NCBI GenBank assembly: GCA_963727045.1
Contig: CAVSES010000001.1
Location: 434,001-498,000 of the forward strand
Length of the DNA: 64,000 bases
From: Bog-1198 sp963727045
GTDB lineage: Bacteria; Pseudomonadota; Gammaproteobacteria; Steroidobacterales; Steroidobacteraceae
Direction of reading: 5' to 3'
The number at the start of each line of letters is the position of its first letter. The first letter of the stretch is position 1. The notes under the pieces are model-generated. The model searched no databases. It saw only the letters and a list, made by a program, of their open reading frames with translations, and was not told the origin of the DNA. Below are positions 38,604 through 46,781 of the stretch, piece after piece. A program made the translations under genes and the position numbers.

Positions 38604-39680
38604 ATGTGGGACTGGAGTCCCATCCGCGATTGGTTGTCCGGCGTCATCACGCCGTACTGGACCTTTCCGCTGCTCCTTGCCGTGCAGACGTTGATGGTCA
38701 TGATCTGCATCATTCTCACCATGGCCTTCTACACCTTGGCGGAGCGCAAGGTGATCGGCTGGATACAAGCGCGCAGAGGACCGAATCGCGTCGGCGGCCT
38801 CTTGATCCCGGGATTGGCGCAGCCGTTTGCCGATGTGGTCAAGCTCATCTTCAAGGAAATCGTCATACCGGCGGATTCGAACGGATTCCTGTTCCGCTTG
38901 GCGCCCTTTCTGGCGCTGGTGCCCGCGCTCGCCATCTGGGCGGTGATTCCGCTGCGGCCCGAGCATGCATTCGCCAACATCGACGCAGGATTGCTCTACA
39001 TCCTCGCGCTCACCTCGATGGGCGTGTACGGCATCATCCTCGCGGGCTGGGCCGCCAATTCAAAATACGCATTTCTGGGCGCCATGCGCTCGGCCGCCCA
39101 AATCGTGGCCTATGAAATCGCCATGGGCTTCGCCATGGTCGGCGTGCTGATGGCGGCGGGAAGCCTCAACATCGGGGACATCATTCGCGCGCAAGCGGGA
39201 CTGTTCGGCTGGAATTGGACGTGGTTGTTCCCGCTGCTGATGGTGTATTTCATTTCAGGCGTCGCGGAAACCAACCGCGCGCCGTTCGACGTGGCCGAGG
39301 GCGAATCGGAAATCGTCGCCGGCTTTCATGTCGACTATTCGGGCATGGCGTTCGCGCTCTTCTTCATCGCCGAATACGTCAACATGATCCTCATTTCCGC
39401 GCTCACGGTGGTCTTTTTCTTCGGCGGATGGCTCTCGCCCTTCGATGGGTGGCTGCCGGCCGGCTCGCTGCTGGTGGAACCCGGCTTCTGGTGGTTCGGT
39501 CTGAAGATCCTCTTCCCGATGTTCGCGTTCCTGTGGTTGCGCGCGACGTTCCCCCGCTATCGCTACGACCAGATCATGCGCCTCGGCTGGAAGGCGCTGA
39601 TACCCGTCACGCTGGTGTGGCTGCTGGTCGAGGGCGTCATGGTGTATTTGCACGTGGGTCCGTGGAAGGGGCATCTCTAA
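38604..39680 (+). CDS. nuoH: NADH-quinone oxidoreductase subunit H
   Basis: Membrane subunit next to the quinone site; links the peripheral arm with proton translocation. 358 residues and about eight helices. Conserved: AERKVIGWIQARRGPNRVG, AYEIAMGF-type (here VAYEIAMGFAMVG), and the loop AETNRAPFDVAEGESEIVAGFHVDYSGM with its acidic chain. One base separates it from nuoG, and its stop overlaps the ATG of nuoI by one base. Confidence 0.98.
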   Translation: MWDWSPIRDWLSGVITPYWTFPLLLAVQTLMVMICIILTMAFYTLAERKVIGWIQARRGPNRVGGLLIPGLAQPFADVVKLIFKEIVIPADSNGFLFRLAPFLALVPALAIWAVIPLRPEHAFANIDAGLLYILALTSMGVYGIILAGWAANSKYAFLGAMRSAAQIVAYEIAMGFAMVGVLMAAGSLNIGDIIRAQAGLFGWNWTWLFPLLMVYFISGVAETNRAPFDVAEGESEIVAGFHVDYSGMAFALFFIAEYVNMILISALTVVFFFGGWLSPFDGWLPAGSLLVEPGFWWFGLKILFPMFAFLWLRATFPRYRYDQIMRLGWKALIPVTLVWLLVEGVMVYLHVGPWKGHL

Positions 39681-40168
39681 TGCAGGGTATTCGCAATTTC
39701 CTGAAGACCTTCCTGCTCTGGGAGCTTCTGCAGGGCCTGTGGGTCACCATGAAGGGGCTGTTCGCGCCCAAGGTCACGTTGAACTATCCGGAGGAGAAGA
39801 CCCCGCAGAGCAACCGGTTTCGCGGCCTGCATGCGCTGCGCCGCTATCCGAACGGCGAGGAGCGCTGCATCGCCTGCAAGCTTTGCGAAGCGGTGTGTCC
39901 CGCGCTCGCCATCACCATCGAGTCGGACGTGAGCGCCGATGGGACGCGCCGTACGACCCGCTACGACATCGACCTCTTCAAGTGCATTTATTGCGGCTTT
40001 TGCGAAGAGGCCTGTCCGGTCGACGCCATCGTCGAGACGCGCCTGCTCGAGTATCACATGGAGAATCGCGGCGAGAACATCATGAGCAAGGACAAGCTGC
40101 TCGGCATCGGCGAACGCTACGAAGCCATGATTGCGGCCGACCGCGCCGCCGACGCGCGGTACCGGTGA
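39680..40168 (+). CDS. nuoI: NADH-quinone oxidoreductase subunit I
   Basis: Ferredoxin-like peripheral subunit with two [4Fe-4S] clusters (N6a and N6b) between NuoG and NuoB. 162 residues with two full motifs: CIACKLCEAVCPALAI and CIYCGFCEEACPVDAI. The N-terminal amphipathic helix IRNFLKTFLLWELLQGLWVT lies along the membrane. The start ATG shares its first base with the nuoH TAA; the TGA overlaps nuoJ. Confidence 0.98.
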   Translation: MQGIRNFLKTFLLWELLQGLWVTMKGLFAPKVTLNYPEEKTPQSNRFRGLHALRRYPNGEERCIACKLCEAVCPALAITIESDVSADGTRRTTRYDIDLFKCIYCGFCEEACPVDAIVETRLLEYHMENRGENIMSKDKLLGIGERYEAMIAADRAADARYR

Positions 40169-40770
40169 TGTTTCCGACCATACTCTTCTTCGTTTTCGCG
40201 GGCGTTCTCGTCGCGGCCGCGCTCGGCGTCATTCTGGCCCGAAATCCGGTCTACTCGGCGCTGCTCCTGGTGCTTTGCTTCTTCAACAGCGCCGTCATCT
40301 GGCTGCTGCTCGACGCCGAATTCCTCGGGATAGTCCTGGTGCTGGTCTACGTCGGCGCGGTGATGGTGTTGTTCCTGTTCGTGGTCATGATGCTGGACGT
40401 GAATATTTCCGAGCTGCGCGAGGGAATGGCGAACTACTGGCCGCTCGCGGTCGCGGTGGCGGGCTTCGTGGTCTTCGCCATCATCAACGTCATCGTCGTC
40501 AAGCACCTGGGCGGGGTGACCATGAGAACCGCGCCGAACATCGCCGCCGGTTATTCGAACACCAGGGATCTGGGCACGGCGCTGTTCACCCGCTATGCCT
40601 ATCCCGCACAGATCGCCGCGGTCATCTTGCTGGTGGCGAGCGTCGCCGCCATCGTGCTGACGCTGCGGCGGCGCACCGGCGGCAAGCCGCAGGACATCGC
40701 CCTGCAGGTGGCGGCGAGGTCCAAGGACCGGGTTCGCATCGTCAAGATGGCCTCCGAGAAAAGACAATGA
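40168..40770 (+). CDS. nuoJ: NADH-quinone oxidoreductase subunit J
   Basis: Membrane subunit with five helices; the third (LGIVLVLVYVGAVMVLFLFVVMML) carries the pi-bulge region that couples quinone chemistry to proton movement. 200 residues with a longer basic C-terminal tail (QVAARSKDRVRIVKMASEKRQ) than E. coli. The start overlaps the nuoI stop (TGATG) and its end overlaps nuoK. Confidence 0.96.
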   Translation: MFPTILFFVFAGVLVAAALGVILARNPVYSALLLVLCFFNSAVIWLLLDAEFLGIVLVLVYVGAVMVLFLFVVMMLDVNISELREGMANYWPLAVAVAGFVVFAIINVIVVKHLGGVTMRTAPNIAAGYSNTRDLGTALFTRYAYPAQIAAVILLVASVAAIVLTLRRRTGGKPQDIALQVAARSKDRVRIVKMASEKRQ

Positions 40771-41072
40771 TCACGCTCACCCATGTGCTGGCACTATCCG
40801 GAATCCTCTTCGCGATCGCGGTGGCCGGGGTGTTCCTGAACCGCAAGAACATCATCGTTCTCTTGATGTGCATCGAACTGATGCTCCTCGCCGTGAATTT
40901 CAACTTCATCGCGTTCTCCCGCTATCTCGGCGACATCGGCGGACAGATCTTCGTGTTTTTCATACTGACCGTGGCGGCCGCTGAAGCCGCCATCGGGCTC
41001 GCGATCCTGGTCGTGGTGTTTCGCGAACGGCGCAGCATCGAAGTCGAAGATCTCGACACGCTGCAAGGCTGA
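40767..41072 (+). CDS. nuoK: NADH-quinone oxidoreductase subunit K
   Basis: Small membrane subunit, 101 residues and three helices, with the conserved buried Glu residues in LMCIELMLLAVNFNF and VAAAEAAIGLAILV that form part of the proton path. ATGA overlap with nuoJ; 14 bp separate it from nuoL. Confidence 0.97.
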   Translation: MITLTHVLALSGILFAIAVAGVFLNRKNIIVLLMCIELMLLAVNFNFIAFSRYLGDIGGQIFVFFILTVAAAEAAIGLAILVVVFRERRSIEVEDLDTLQG

Positions 41073-41086
41073 GGGACAAACACACC

Positions 41087-43039
41087 ATGCAGCCGATTTA
41101 TCTCACGATCGCGTTGGCGCCGCTTGCGGCGGCCGTCATTGCAGGCTTGTTCGGCAGGAGCATCGGCAGGGCGGGCGCGCACGGCATCACCATATTGGGC
41201 GTGGGGATTTCGTGCGTCCTCTCGTTCTACGTGCTCTACCGCATCCTCATCGAAGGACAGGAGCCGTTCAACGGCACGGTCTACACCTGGCTCTTGAGCG
41301 ACGGCGTGTCCATGGACGTCGGATTCCTGATCGACCGGCTGTCCGCCATGATGATGGTGGTGGTGACTTTCGTGTCGCTGATGGTGCACGTATACACCAT
41401 CGGCTACATGCACGATGATCCGGGCTATCAGCGCTTTTTCAGCTACATTTCGCTGTTCACGTTTTCGATGCTGATGCTGGTGATGTCGAACAATTTCGTG
41501 CAATTGTTCTTCGGCTGGGAGGCCGTCGGCGTGGTGTCGTACCTCCTGATCGGCTTCTGGTACACGCGCCCCACGGCCATATTCGCGAACCTCAAGGCCT
41601 TCCTGGTCAATCGGGTCGGCGATTTCGGCTTCGTGCTCGGCATCGCCGCGATCCTGCGCTACACGGGGTCCCTCGACTACGCGACCGTGTTCGCCCATGC
41701 CGGCCAAATCGCGGCGGCGCAGATTCACATCGGCAGCGTCGCGTGGCCTGCGATCACCTTCACCTGCATATGTCTCTTCGTGGGCGCAATGGGCAAGTCC
41801 GCGCAGGTGCCCCTGCATGTGTGGTTGCCCGATTCGATGGAAGGTCCGACGCCGATTTCGGCCTTGATCCATGCGGCGACCATGGTCACCGCCGGCATCT
41901 TCATGGTCGCGCGCATGTCGCCGCTGTTCGAGCTGTCGGAGACGGCGCTGTCGACGGTGCTGATCATCGGATCCACGACGGCGTTCTTCATGGGGCTGCT
42001 CGGCATCGTGAACAACGACATCAAGCGCGTGATCGCCTATTCGACGCTCTCGCAGCTGGGTTACATGACGGTCGCGCTCGGGGTGTCGGCCTACGGGGCG
42101 GGGATATTCCATCTCATGACCCACGCGTTCTTCAAGGCGCTGCTGTTCCTCGCGGCCGGCTCCGTGATCATGGCGATGCATCACGAGCAGGACATGCGAA
42201 AGATGGGCGGACTGAAGAAATACCTGCCGATCACGTACTGGACCTGTCTCGTGGGTGCGCTCGCCCTGATCGGATTTCCAGGCACCTCGGGATTCTTTTC
42301 CAAGGACGCGCTCATCGACGCCGTGCACGAATCCCATCGGGTGGGTTCCGGTTATGCTTATTTCTGCGTGCTGACGGGCGTGTTCATCACCGCGCTGTAC
42401 ACGTTCCGCATGTTCTTCATGACCTTTCACGGGCAGCCGCGCATGGATCATCACACGCAGGAGCATTTGCACGAGAGTCCGTGGGTGGTGACGGTGCCGC
42501 TGATCCTGCTGGCCATCCCGTCGGCCGTGATCGGCTGGTTCACGGTGCGGCCCATGCTGTTCGGCGGCTATTTCGGCGGCGCCATTCACGTGCTGCCCGC
42601 CAACGATGTGCTAGGTCGGCTGGGCGAGGAGTTTCACGGCTCCGCCGCGTTCGTCGAGTCGGCGTTCAGCGCGCTGCCGATCTGGTTCGCGGCGTTCGGC
42701 GTGCTCACCGCATGGTGGTTCTTTCTCAGGAGACCGGATCTTGCGGATGCGGCGGGGCGACGGTTCAAATGGCTGCACGAGATTCTCGTGAATAAGTACG
42801 GCTTCGACTGGTTCAACGAACACGTCATCATGCCGGCGGCCCGGCTGCTGGGCGGAGGCTTGTGGCGCTTCGGCGATCAGATCGTGATCGACGACGGCCT
42901 GGTCAACGGCAGTGCGCGGACCGTCGGCTGGCTGGGATCCGTCATGCGCTACGCGCAGTCCGGATACCTGTACCACTACGCGTTTGCCATGATTCTCGGA
43001 CTGGCTTCCTTTCTGCTGTGGATCCTATGGCGAACATGA
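41087..43039 (+). CDS. nuoL: NADH-quinone oxidoreductase subunit L
   Basis: Distal antiporter-like proton-pumping subunit with the long lateral helix. 650 residues and 14-16 helices. Conserved: FFGWEAVGVVSYLLIGFWY with the key Glu, PLHVWLPDSMEGPTPISALIHAATMV, KRVIAYSTLSQLGYM and the HAFFKALLFLAAGS segment. The C-terminal region has the lateral helix. It overlaps nuoM. Confidence 0.98.
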   Translation: MQPIYLTIALAPLAAAVIAGLFGRSIGRAGAHGITILGVGISCVLSFYVLYRILIEGQEPFNGTVYTWLLSDGVSMDVGFLIDRLSAMMMVVVTFVSLMVHVYTIGYMHDDPGYQRFFSYISLFTFSMLMLVMSNNFVQLFFGWEAVGVVSYLLIGFWYTRPTAIFANLKAFLVNRVGDFGFVLGIAAILRYTGSLDYATVFAHAGQIAAAQIHIGSVAWPAITFTCICLFVGAMGKSAQVPLHVWLPDSMEGPTPISALIHAATMVTAGIFMVARMSPLFELSETALSTVLIIGSTTAFFMGLLGIVNNDIKRVIAYSTLSQLGYMTVALGVSAYGAGIFHLMTHAFFKALLFLAAGSVIMAMHHEQDMRKMGGLKKYLPITYWTCLVGALALIGFPGTSGFFSKDALIDAVHESHRVGSGYAYFCVLTGVFITALYTFRMFFMTFHGQPRMDHHTQEHLHESPWVVTVPLILLAIPSAVIGWFTVRPMLFGGYFGGAIHVLPANDVLGRLGEEFHGSAAFVESAFSALPIWFAAFGVLTAWWFFLRRPDLADAAGRRFKWLHEILVNKYGFDWFNEHVIMPAARLLGGGLWRFGDQIVIDDGLVNGSARTVGWLGSVMRYAQSGYLYHYAFAMILGLASFLLWILWRT

Positions 43040-44553
43040 CGTTCGGCGGACATCTCCTGTCGTGGCTCATCTGGCTGCCAATTGCCGGCGGCTTCGCCGC
43101 GCTGGGTTTGACCGACAGGATCGCCGCCGCAAAATGGCTGTCCCTGATCGTGAGCGCGGTCGCACTCGTGCTCAGCGTGCCTCTGTGGGTCTCATTCAAG
43201 ACCGGCACCGCCGCGATGCAATTCGTAGAGCGGTCGCCCTGGATTTCGACCATTCACTCGGAGTACTACATCGGGGTGGACGGCATATCCATGCCGCTGA
43301 TCCTGCTGACCACATTGACCACCGTGCTCATCGTGATCGCGAGCTGGACGAACGTCGAGAAGCGGGTGGCGCAGTACTTCGCGGCCTTCCTGATCCTGGA
43401 AGGGTTGATGATCGGCGTGTTCGCGGCGCTGGACGGAACGTTGTTCTACGTGCTCTGGGAAGCCATGCTGATACCGATGTTCATCATCATCGGCGTCTGG
43501 GGCGGTCCGCGGCGCGTTTACGCCACGATCAAGTTCTTTTTGTACACGTTCATCGGCTCGCTGCTCATGCTGGTTGCGCTGATCTACCTGTATCTGAAGT
43601 CGGGGAGCTACGAACTCGCGGTGTTCCAGCGCATGCCGCTGACGCTGCACGAGCAGACGTTCATTTTCCTTGCCTTCTTTGCGGCATTCGCGGTGAAGGT
43701 GCCGATGTGGCCGGTCCACACCTGGCTGCCCGATGCCCACGTCGAAGCACCCACCGGAGGCTCCGTGGTGCTGGCGGCCATCATGCTCAAGATGGGCGGC
43801 TACGGCTTCCTGAGGTTCTCCCTGCCGATTGCGCCGGACGCGAGCCGCGAGCTCGATTGGCTGATCATCGCGCTGTCGTTGATTGCCGTCGTGTACATCG
43901 GATTCGTGGCGCTGGCGCAGCGCGACATGAAGAAGCTGATCGCGTACTCGTCGATCGCCCACATGGGCTTCGTCACACTCGGCATGTTCATCGGCTTTCA
44001 GATCGTGGCGAGCACCGGCAGAACCAGCGGGATCGAATTGGGCCTGGATGGCGCGATCGTGCAGATGCTGTCGCACGGCCTCGTGTCGGGCGCGATGTTC
44101 CTGTGCGTCGGGGTTCTGTACGACCGGGTTCATAGCCGAGAGATCAGCGCCTACGGCGGCGTGATCAACACCATGCCGAAGTTCGCGGCGTTCATGGTGC
44201 TGTTCGCGCTCGCCAATTCCGGTCTGCCCGGAACCTCCGGATTCATCGGCGAATTCATGGTGATCCTGGCTTCGTTCAAGGCGAACGTGTGGTACGCCTT
44301 CCTCGCGGCCACCATCCTGGTGCTGGGTGCGGCCTACACGTTGTGGCTGGTCAAGCGCGTCATCTACGGCGAGGTCGCCAACGACAAGGTGGCGGCGCTC
44401 AAGGATCTCAACGGGCGCGAGTTCCTGGTGCTTGGCGTGCTTGCCGCCTCGATCCTGTTGGTCGGTCTGTGGCCCGCCCCGCTGCTCGATGTGATGCGGG
44501 CGTCCACGCTGCATTTGGCCCAGCAGCTCCTGGTCTCGAAGATCCTTCCCTAA
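43027..44553 (+). CDS. nuoM: NADH-quinone oxidoreductase subunit M
   Basis: Second antiporter-like proton-pumping subunit. 508 residues: YIGVDGISMPLILLTT, LFYVLWEAMLIPMFIIIGVWGG with the key Glu, VPMWPVHTWLPDAHVEAPT and KKLIAYSSIAHMGFVTLG. ATG 43027 or 43036 could start it; both lie inside the end of nuoL and neither has a strong ribosome site, so coupling to nuoL is likely. Confidence 0.98.
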   Translation: MANMTFGGHLLSWLIWLPIAGGFAALGLTDRIAAAKWLSLIVSAVALVLSVPLWVSFKTGTAAMQFVERSPWISTIHSEYYIGVDGISMPLILLTTLTTVLIVIASWTNVEKRVAQYFAAFLILEGLMIGVFAALDGTLFYVLWEAMLIPMFIIIGVWGGPRRVYATIKFFLYTFIGSLLMLVALIYLYLKSGSYELAVFQRMPLTLHEQTFIFLAFFAAFAVKVPMWPVHTWLPDAHVEAPTGGSVVLAAIMLKMGGYGFLRFSLPIAPDASRELDWLIIALSLIAVVYIGFVALAQRDMKKLIAYSSIAHMGFVTLGMFIGFQIVASTGRTSGIELGLDGAIVQMLSHGLVSGAMFLCVGVLYDRVHSREISAYGGVINTMPKFAAFMVLFALANSGLPGTSGFIGEFMVILASFKANVWYAFLAATILVLGAAYTLWLVKRVIYGEVANDKVAALKDLNGREFLVLGVLAASILLVGLWPAPLLDVMRASTLHLAQQLLVSKILP

Positions 44554-44562
44554 GGCCCACGC

Positions 44563-46023
44563 ATGAACTCCCTCGTCCAATTCAGTGCCAGCCAGTTCAA
44601 TGCCGGATTGATCTTTGCGTGGCCGGAAATCTATCTCGGGCTCGCCGCCTGCGCGATATTGATGCTGGATCTCCTGCTGAACGATGCGCAGCGAAGGTGG
44701 AGCGGAGTGTTGGCGGTGATCAGCCTCGTGATCACCGCGATGCTCGTGGCTGTGCAGCCCGTGACGGGCAGGATCGTGGCCTTGGGCGGGCTGTTCGAAC
44801 TGGATCGGATGGCGCAAATATTGAAAGTGGTCACGCTGCTCACCGTGGCCGTGGTCTTCGTGTATTCCACCGACTATCTGCAGCGGCGGGAAATTCTCAA
44901 GGGCGAGTACTACGTGCTCGGTTTGTTCGCCACCTTGGGCGCGATGGTGCTGATCTCCGCTGGCAGCCTGATCACGCTGTATCTAGGCCTGGAATTGATG
45001 TCGCTGTGCCTGTATGCCATGGTCGCGTTCGACCGGGAATCCGGCATCGCAGCCGAATCGGCCATCAAATACTTCGTGCTGGGATCCATGGCATCGGGCA
45101 CCCTGTTGTACGGAATGTCGATCGTCTACGGCGTGACCGGAAATCTCGAACTCGCCGCGATCGCCGATGCCGTGCACAACGGACTGGGCGGCAACGTCGG
45201 TTTGATCTTCGGCATCGCCTTCCTGATCGTCGGCGTGGGCTTCAAATTCGGCGCGGTTCCGTTCCATATGTGGATACCCGACGTGTACGAGGGGTCCCCG
45301 ACCTGCGTGACGGTCTTCATCGGCACCGCCTCGAAGCTCGCGGCGTTCGCGCTCGCCATGCGTCTGCTGCCCGAAGCGTTGGCCGGTTCGCAGGGCGATT
45401 GGAGCCAGATGCTGGTGGTGCTCGCGGTGCTCTCGATGGCGATCGGCAACATCGTCGCCATCGCACAAAGCAATCTCAAACGCATGCTCGCCTATTCGAC
45501 GATCTCCCACGTGGGTTACATCCTGCTCGGAATCCTGTCCGGGACGGCGCAGGGATATCAAGCGGCGATGTTTTACATGATCAGCTACGTGATCGTTGCG
45601 GCCGGGGCGTTCGGCATGATCTTGCTGCTGGCGCGCCAGGGGTTCGAGGCGGACAAGATCACGGATTTTCGCGGCCTCAATGCGCGCAGCCCCTGGTTCG
45701 CCGGCATGATGGCCATCCTGATGTTCAGCCTGGCGGGACTGCCGCCGTTCATCGGATTCTGGGCCAAGCTCGGCGTGATCCAGGCGGTGCTCGGCGTAAG
45801 CTACACCTGGCTCGCAGTCGTCGCCGTGCTGTTCTCGGTGGTGGGCGCGTTCTTCTATCTGCGCATAGTGAAATTGATGTATTTCGATGAACCGACTGAA
45901 ACGACGACCATCGGCGGTTCGGTCCTGATGCGCACCGTGCTCAGCGCCAATGCTTTGCTGGTATTCGGGCTCGGCGTAATCCCCGGCACCCTGCTACAGC
46001 TTTGTCAGCGGGCGCTGCAGTAA
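44563..46023 (+). CDS. nuoN: NADH-quinone oxidoreductase subunit N
   Basis: Third antiporter-like subunit, closest to NuoK. 486 residues: YLGLELMSLCLYAMVAFDRE with the key Glu, VPFHMWIPDVYEGSPT and KRMLAYSTISHVGYILLG. Last gene of the operon. No strong hairpin terminator is visible in the 61 bp to the next tRNA promoter; the sequence there (GCGGGAGGCCGGGCGGCCTGGC) is GC-rich and could form a weak stem. Confidence 0.98.
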   Translation: MNSLVQFSASQFNAGLIFAWPEIYLGLAACAILMLDLLLNDAQRRWSGVLAVISLVITAMLVAVQPVTGRIVALGGLFELDRMAQILKVVTLLTVAVVFVYSTDYLQRREILKGEYYVLGLFATLGAMVLISAGSLITLYLGLELMSLCLYAMVAFDRESGIAAESAIKYFVLGSMASGTLLYGMSIVYGVTGNLELAAIADAVHNGLGGNVGLIFGIAFLIVGVGFKFGAVPFHMWIPDVYEGSPTCVTVFIGTASKLAAFALAMRLLPEALAGSQGDWSQMLVVLAVLSMAIGNIVAIAQSNLKRMLAYSTISHVGYILLGILSGTAQGYQAAMFYMISYVIVAAGAFGMILLLARQGFEADKITDFRGLNARSPWFAGMMAILMFSLAGLPPFIGFWAKLGVIQAVLGVSYTWLAVVAVLFSVVGAFFYLRIVKLMYFDEPTETTTIGGSVLMRTVLSANALLVFGLGVIPGTLLQLCQRALQ

Positions 46024-46084
46024 GCGGCGGGAGGCCGGGCGGCCTGGCAGCGCACGAGTCGCACCACCGTTCGGCACACGATCC

Positions 46085-46112
46085 TTGCATTGCCGGATGC
46101 ACCCGGTACAAT
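46085..46112 (+). promoter_or_regulatory. Candidate promoter of initiator tRNA gene
   Basis: TTGCAT at 46085-46090 and TACAAT at 46107-46112 are spaced by 16 bp, followed by a GC-rich discriminator and the tRNA 16 bp downstream. This is a typical stable-RNA promoter layout. Confidence 0.5.
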
Positions 46113-46127
46113 GTGCGGCTCTTCCGG

Positions 46128-46205
<78 letters not shown>

Positions 46206-46781
46206 TCAAATCAAGAACTTAGACTGCTCTGAATCCAGGCGCATTGACCGACTGTGCCGTAAACGTGCCGCAACTGTGCCATGAATTTCAGCACGATGAT
46301 CATCTAGTAGCTCCGCACGACATTCTCTCAAATCGAATCCTTGTGTAATCGAATAATTCCCGCCGGCAGCCCTATGCGGGACATTTACGGTTTAGTCGCG
46401 CCATCGCGCCGGCAATTCCGACATCTATTCATAGAGTTACGCGATGAGGAATGGGACCTGCGGTTTTGACGCGATCTTGTCGGGACAGCGCGCTTGGGTT
46501 CATACGGAAGTGCGGAAATCGCTCTCGCGACTCGTACGACCTTCGGGTTTTTCGCCTGACGGTCGTCCTCGTGCTTCTGCGTGTCAACGGTCGGGTCAAA
46601 AGCGGTTCGGGCCTTTGCGTCGAAGCCACTATAGGTTGTCCACATTTGCTGGCACCGAGTAGCAACAAAAGGGTTCGAGAGCCGGCGGCGTATCAGGAAA
46701 ATATCCGTCGAACTTCACGCGCTTGGGCCTCATCGATTCATTCGATCCGGTGATTTGTAACGTTTTTTGGTTTTTGCGACA
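46206..46781. other. Non-coding stretch at left end of element 1
   Basis: 576 bp without a convincing gene. The first 90 bp carry GTGCC-containing repeats (46251-46286) that resemble arm-type sites. Short open frames exist on both strands but none has a ribosome site together with a recognisable protein; I see no integrase remnant in translation. Confidence 0.6.

Noticed and set aside
36122..38722. 866-codon frame antisense to nuoG
   Set aside because: Longest shadow frame in the window, but it overlaps a fully recognised complex I subunit and has no motif.
40922..42589. His-rich frame antisense to nuoL with clusters such as HESHHHHHHGG
   Set aside because: The His runs come from codons of Met and Val on the sense strand of nuoL; not a real metal-binding protein.
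46290..46781. Integrase remnant at the left end of element 1
   Set aside because: Six-frame reading shows no tyrosine-recombinase motif; only short, unrelated frames.
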